Below the pieces are notes generated by a model. That model was given only the letters and a program-made list of their open reading frames with translations, was not told the DNA's origin and did not search any database. Position numbers and translations under genes: made by a program. A stretch of 13,395 nt of DNA, taken from assembly GCA_002104895.1 (NCBI GenBank), contig MCFG01000071.1, positions 192,501 through 205,895 of the forward strand, given 5' to 3'. Shown here one piece after another: positions 11,520 through 13,395 of this stretch. The first letter of the stretch is position 1; every line of letters starts with the position of its first letter. The DNA comes from Anaeromyces robustus. Taxonomy: Eukaryota; Neocallimastigomycota; Neocallimastigomycetes; Neocallimastigales; Neocallimastigaceae.

Positions 11520-11786
11520 GCCAAAAACTAAAACAAAAATAAAATAATAAAATAAATAAAAATAACAATTTTGAAACAATAAAAAAAAATAAAAAATTAA
11601 AATTAATTCTTTTTTTTTTTATCTTTCTTTTAACATAATATATTATAATAATTATTATTATTAAATATATTATTACTAAATATATTATGTTATAATAATA
11701 ATATATATATAATTTTCATATTTTTTTATTCTAAAAAAAAGTAAAATTTTAATAACTGAATGAAGTTTAAAATGAAAATATAACAA

Positions 11787-11804
11787 TAATAAATAATAAT
11801 AATA

Positions 11805-11853
<49 letters not shown>
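11787..11853. repeat. (AAT)n microsatellite
   Basis: AAT units with two early interruptions (AAATAAT) and then an uninterrupted stretch to about 11852, in the intergenic DNA downstream of COG6. It is the third long AAT/ATT array in the window. Confidence 0.9.
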
Positions 11854-11968
11854 TAATGATAATAATAATAAAACTAAAAATAAAAAAAATTAGAAAAAAA
11901 AATGAATATATAATAAATAATAAAGAAATTAATAATTATTTATTTCACAATTATATACTATTGTTAAT

Positions 11969-12550
11969 TCATATGTTAATATGTAATAAATTTTCCTCAA
12001 CAATGACTTTTCGAAAAGTTTGATTTGGTTCTAATTTACTGCATTTTATAAAATGAATTTGAATTGAGTTATTACACTATATTAAATATTTAATAATAAT
12101 ATAAATTATTAATACAAATAAAATAACATTGATTCAGATATATCAATATATTACTACACATATTTGTTTTATATCATAATTATTTCTTTCCAAATAAAGT
12201 TCAATTTTTAAAGAAGTGAAAATAAATAAATAATAATTTAAACAAATTAAAATTAATAGTTAGAATATGTATTTTTAATTATACTTTTAATATCTTTATT
12301 TCTATTATCATTATCTTCTAAACTAACTCGAAAACTATTTATTTGTTTTAAATTATTATCAACTTCTTTTTTATATTGTTTCCTTAAATAATAATGATTT
12401 TAGATCTAATTCTTTTAAAATAATTATAGAAACTATTATAGCATTTATAAGACATGTAAACCTTATTAACTGTTTTTATATAAAAAGAAAAGGGACTTAT
12501 CTTTAAGCATTTTTTGTTTACAAAGTTTAATATTAATTGTTAATAAATTT
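11969..12550 (-). pseudogene. Broken minus-strand gene relic, possibly myosin-motor-like
   Basis: Several minus-strand segments have protein-like composition but no common frame. In transcript order: a frame from about 12550 to 12388 that includes KVYMSYKCYNSFYNYFKRI; an overlapping frame at 12399-12253 that includes LRKQYKKEVDNNLKQINSF and ends in TAA; and a short frame at 12076-11969 preceded by a good AG acceptor (12078-12077), containing NNSIQIHFIKCSKLEPNQ and ending in TGA. The last resembles the myosin head pattern around HF-[IV]-[RK]-C-x-[KP], and QYKKEVDNNLKQINS loosely resembles the helix just before that motif in myosins. Frame shifts and stops between segments indicate a decayed gene. 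The myosin assignment rests on short motifs only. The segments could instead belong to different sources. Confidence 0.35.
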
Positions 12551-12792
12551 AATTTTTATTATTTATTGAATTTTTGTTTCATTACGAAATGAAAAAGAAA
12601 ATTCAATAGAACCGATGTTAAAACTAATTAGTCATAAATTATGTACTCAAATGAACTATAATTATTATTTTTATGAACATTATTAATTAAACAATAACAT
12701 ATATGTATAAAAAAAAAAAAAGGTTTAATACAAAATAATAATTTTTAAAAATAAGTTAAATATATATAAAAATAATTCTTTAAACAGAAAAT

Positions 12793-12871
12793 TCTAAATA
12801 TTCTAATTGGAAAAAAAAATTAATCTAAATATTCTAAATGGAAAAAAAAAATTTTTTTTTTTTTTTTTTTT
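12793..12871. repeat. Duplicated ~31-bp unit ending in an A10/T20 run
   Basis: TCTAAATATTCTAA followed by (T/A)TGG and a run of A occurs at 12793 and again at 12824 (period 31). The second copy runs into ten A followed by about twenty T (12842-12871), which could fold into an A/T hairpin. Confidence 0.8.
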
Positions 12872-13395
12872 ATTAATAACAAAAATTTTTATTAGATAAT
12901 GTTTGAATATAAAATAAACTTTATAAATAGATTAAAAATATATTAAATCATTTATGTAAATAAATTATAATAGATTAAAAATGTATTAAATATTTATAGG
13001 AGTTTAAGATTATTTATGTTAATTAATTGAGTTTATTTTACGTACCGCAGTGAATTAGCAATAAAGGTTTTGAGCAACACTTGAAATGAACGTTAAATAA
13101 AGTAATAAATATACATATCCACATATATTATTATTATATTTTATTATATATTATAAACTTTAAACTTAAAACTAACATTAATAATATTTAATAAAATTTA
13201 TAAAATGATTAAAACATATATAACAATTAAATAATATTTATATACATTTGAAAAATGAAATTTAAATATGCAAATGTAGGGTTTTAGTTATATATAAATA
13301 ATTGTGCATAAAAATAATATTATAAATATTATTTTTATATTTAGAATATTCAAAATTGATAGTCAATAATTATTGAATTATATAGAAAGTAATTT

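Larger units (their letters stand above)
11373..13395. other. Downstream intergenic region with low-complexity DNA and gene relics
   Basis: About 2 kb after COG6 without an intact gene. It contains a 25-base A run (11495-11519), an AAT array (about 11787-11853), broken minus-strand coding-like segments (11969-12550), a duplicated ~31-bp unit next to an A10/T20 run (12793-12871) and a less A+T-rich island near 13020-13090. The remainder is A/T sequence in which I see no gene, tRNA or other RNA. Confidence 0.6.

Noticed and set aside
13258-13320. Short ATG frame MKFKYANVGF at the right edge
   Set aside because: It stops after ten codons, with no splice donor that would extend it and no recognisable similarity.

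Overview
The window is extremely A+T-rich eukaryotic nuclear DNA, well over 80% A+T by eye. Three conserved protein-coding genes sit as islands of slightly higher G+C among homopolymer runs and di-, tri-, tetra- and pentanucleotide repeats. All three genes are split by many short GT-AG introns: at least 20 coding introns plus one probable 5'UTR intron. The two complete genes end in TAA, and codon third positions are almost always A or T. This base composition fits anaerobic gut fungi (Neocallimastigomycota) or a dictyostelid-type amoebozoan. The high intron density makes me lean towards the fungal option, but the sequence does not settle it.

Layout. (1) Positions 1-1208, minus strand: a coactosin-like ADF-homology actin-binding protein in at least four coding exons. 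It probably has a fifth exon off the left edge and an intron in its 5'UTR (1238-1446). (2) 1447-3082: a divergent intergenic region of about 1.6 kb. It is dominated by a ~220-bp TTTA array with an internal CATT block and holds one small coding-like island near 1750-1816. (3) 3083-5977, plus strand: a seven-exon circularly permuted GTPase of the nucleostemin/GNL3/Grn1/Nug1 group (496 aa). It has a basic N-terminus, an acidic C-terminal tail and an odd P-loop (GKY where GKS is usual). (4) 5978-7306: intergenic, with coding-like relics, one resembling the gag region of a Copia-type retrotransposon. (5) 7307-11372, plus strand: an eleven-exon COG6 gene (674 aa), subunit 6 of the conserved oligomeric Golgi tethering complex. 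(6) 11373-13395: a low-complexity tail. On the minus strand it carries broken coding-like segments, one with a motif reminiscent of the myosin motor domain.

The three genes have unrelated housekeeping roles: actin cytoskeleton, nucleolar ribosome biogenesis and intra-Golgi vesicle tethering. I see no sign of a gene cluster or shared pathway. The exon models come from reading frames, splice consensus, phase agreement and recalled family patterns. No alignment or transcript evidence was available. I found no convincing new multi-gene system. The most interesting observations are the P-loop substitution, the gene relics, and several microsatellite or tandem-duplication events inside introns.
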